Assembly: GCA_003645825.1 (NCBI GenBank)
Contig: QNCQ01000009.1
Coordinates: forward strand, 1-16,834
DNA from: Fidelibacterota bacterium
Lineage (GTDB): Bacteria; Fidelibacterota; UBA2242; B5-G15
Length of the DNA: 16,834 bases
Reading direction: 5' to 3'
Shown: positions 15,956 through 16,834 of the stretch, one piece after another
Numbering within the stretch: position 1 is the stretch's first letter
How the letters are laid out: every line of letters starts with the position of its first letter
Made by a program: the position numbers and the translations under genes
The notes under the pieces: generated by a model
Seen by the model: only the letters and a program-made list of their open reading frames with translations
Databases searched by the model: none
What the model was told of the DNA's origin: nothing

Positions 15956-16569
15956 TATATCCTTCTACCGATATATATTTTGAGAAAAAGTCCCTGGTAC
16001 GATGTTCTTCCTTCAACCTTACGAGCAAAACAAAAGCACTGATATCCCAGATCAAAAGAAAATACAGTTCTTCCAAATCCTATAAATTCTACTCCACCGG
16101 CGAGTCCTCCTCCCACAGATACACCGGCCTTCATTTCTCTAATACGCCTGGAAAAATCAGGTATATTGGGTGGATCCATATACAAAACAGGTCCAACCGA
16201 AGCCCTTAAATGTGGTTTAAAACTCCCTTCCATTTCATCCACAAAAAGAAACCGTTTATAACCAAACATAAAAGACAAAAAATTTAACCTCTTCTTGTCT
16301 GATCTCTCATAATAAATCCCATAATAATAATCATAAAGAGGAATGTCAGTTGCATCATTAACTGTGATGAAACAAACGCTTGCATACAGGCTACCAACCT
16401 TACCACGTTCACGTTCGTAAAAAAAGCCAATGCCGGATCCATACTGGAACTGCCCTATGACAAACCCTCTGATCTTTTCAACATGAGAAACTGAAACCTT
16501 CGCTTCGCCGAAAGCACAAACTCTCATAACCACAAATAAAATGAAAACCCATAAATAAAATCGCTTCAT
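15955..16569 (-). CDS. Probable outer-membrane beta-barrel protein
   Basis: I do not recognise a named family. From the ATG at 16569 the product has 204 residues with a clear Sec signal peptide (MKRFYLWVFILFVVMRVCAFGEA). The rest has alternating hydrophobic/polar strands and many Gly, Tyr and Phe residues (YGSGIGFFYERERG, FDLGYQCFCFA), as in small eight-stranded porin-like or OmpA-like barrels. The C-terminus ends YIGRRI, not the common terminal Phe. The frame extends upstream to a GTG at 16599, which adds ten residues before the signal peptide and has no nearby ribosome binding site, so I chose the ATG, although its own site (AAGGGA) is about 15 bases away. It heads the operon, overlapping rsmE by TAATG. 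A second barrel gene ends 137 bases upstream. Confidence 0.6.
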   Translation of the reverse strand: MKRFYLWVFILFVVMRVCAFGEAKVSVSHVEKIRGFVIGQFQYGSGIGFFYERERGKVGSLYASVCFITVNDATDIPLYDYYYGIYYERSDKKRLNFLSFMFGYKRFLFVDEMEGSFKPHLRASVGPVLYMDPPNIPDFSRRIREMKAGVSVGGGLAGGVEFIGFGRTVFSFDLGYQCFCFARKVEGRTSYQGLFLKIYIGRRI

Positions 16570-16622
16570 AATCAAAATCGTTCTTCCCTTGAAAAACACC
16601 AGATAAATTTACATCCTAAGCG

Positions 16623-16651
16623 TTTAAAATTGATTTTTATTCTTGTGATAA
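16623..16651 (-). promoter_or_regulatory. Possible promoter of the barrel-rsmE-HIT-smc operon
   Basis: On the minus strand TTATCA (16646-16651) and TTTAAA (16623-16628) are 17 bases apart, each with four matches to the sigma70 consensus. They lie in the 137-base gap upstream of the first complete gene. The match is tentative. The operon could also be read from further upstream. Confidence 0.25.
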
Positions 16652-16706
16652 AAGAAAGAAAACAAAATGAAAAAAGTCTTACAAATAAGGAGACTGAAAA
16701 AGCAAA

Positions 16707-16834
16707 CTAAAATCTGTAGCTAAAACTCAATACCGGCTTAATTCCTCCATAGAAACCATCCAAGCTCTCTCGCAGAAAGACAGAGGCCAAAGTTTCTGGA
16801 CAGAAGCAAAACTGAAACGGAGGCTCCTTAATAG
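16707..16834 (-). CDS. C-terminal end of a beta-barrel outer-membrane protein (partial)
   Basis: A minus-strand frame is open from the window edge to TAG at 16707-16709, giving the last 41 residues of a longer protein. It ends GGIKPVLSFSYRF: alternating residues and a terminal phenylalanine, the usual C-terminal recognition signal for the BAM outer-membrane assembly machinery. The upstream part (PFQFCFC, ASVFLRES, GFYGG) also looks like strands and turns. It is too short to name a family. It precedes another barrel-like gene on the same strand by 137 bases, so the two may be related or co-expressed. Confidence 0.5.
   Translation of the reverse strand, partial: IKEPPFQFCFCPETLASVFLRESLDGFYGGIKPVLSFSYRF

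Overview
The window reads as a chromosomal segment of a Gram-negative, AT-rich bacterium. Signal peptides, two beta-barrel-like outer-membrane proteins and a GWxTD-domain protein point to the FCB assemblage or a neighbouring candidate phylum (WOR-3, Marinimicrobia or Calditrichaeota-like lineages). That placement is inferred from gene content and was not tested with a tree. Almost everything is housekeeping or widely conserved accessory content. I found no rRNA, tRNA, CRISPR array or phage module, and no gene-free stretch longer than about 210 bases.

Left part (1-2815): the 3' end of a degraded IS256/Mutator-like transposase, broken by an in-frame amber codon, is followed by a MacroD-type ADP-ribose-processing macrodomain gene. 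That gene converges, with only 5 bases between stops, on the phosphoglycerate mutase gene gpmI (minus strand). A hairpin spans the convergence point. A 208-base divergent promoter region separates gpmI from the next plus-strand genes.

Middle (2816-8387, plus strand): the tldD-tldE metalloprotease pair, then plsX (phospholipid synthesis), a flavodoxin-fold flavoprotein with a cysteine cluster, and an exported protein of unknown function with an acidic motif resembling nucleoside hydrolases. Intergenic gaps widen along this block, so it is probably several transcripts. It ends in a 33-base convergence zone.

Right part (8421-16834, minus strand): a very compact gene train in the order beta-barrel protein, rsmE, HIT hydrolase, smc, GWxTD protein, ROK sugar kinase, comF. 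Junctions are TAATG or TTGA overlaps or gaps of 6-16 bases, so it is very probably one operon with translational coupling. It joins rRNA modification, nucleotide hydrolysis, chromosome condensation, sugar phosphorylation and a DNA-uptake-type phosphoribosyltransferase. The 3' end of a second beta-barrel gene lies upstream at the window edge.

I did not find a convincing new multi-gene system. The best leads are the exported 273-residue protein with an unusual palindromic upstream region, the ROK kinase lacking its zinc site, the GWxTD protein inside the smc operon, and the altered C-terminal motif of RsmE.
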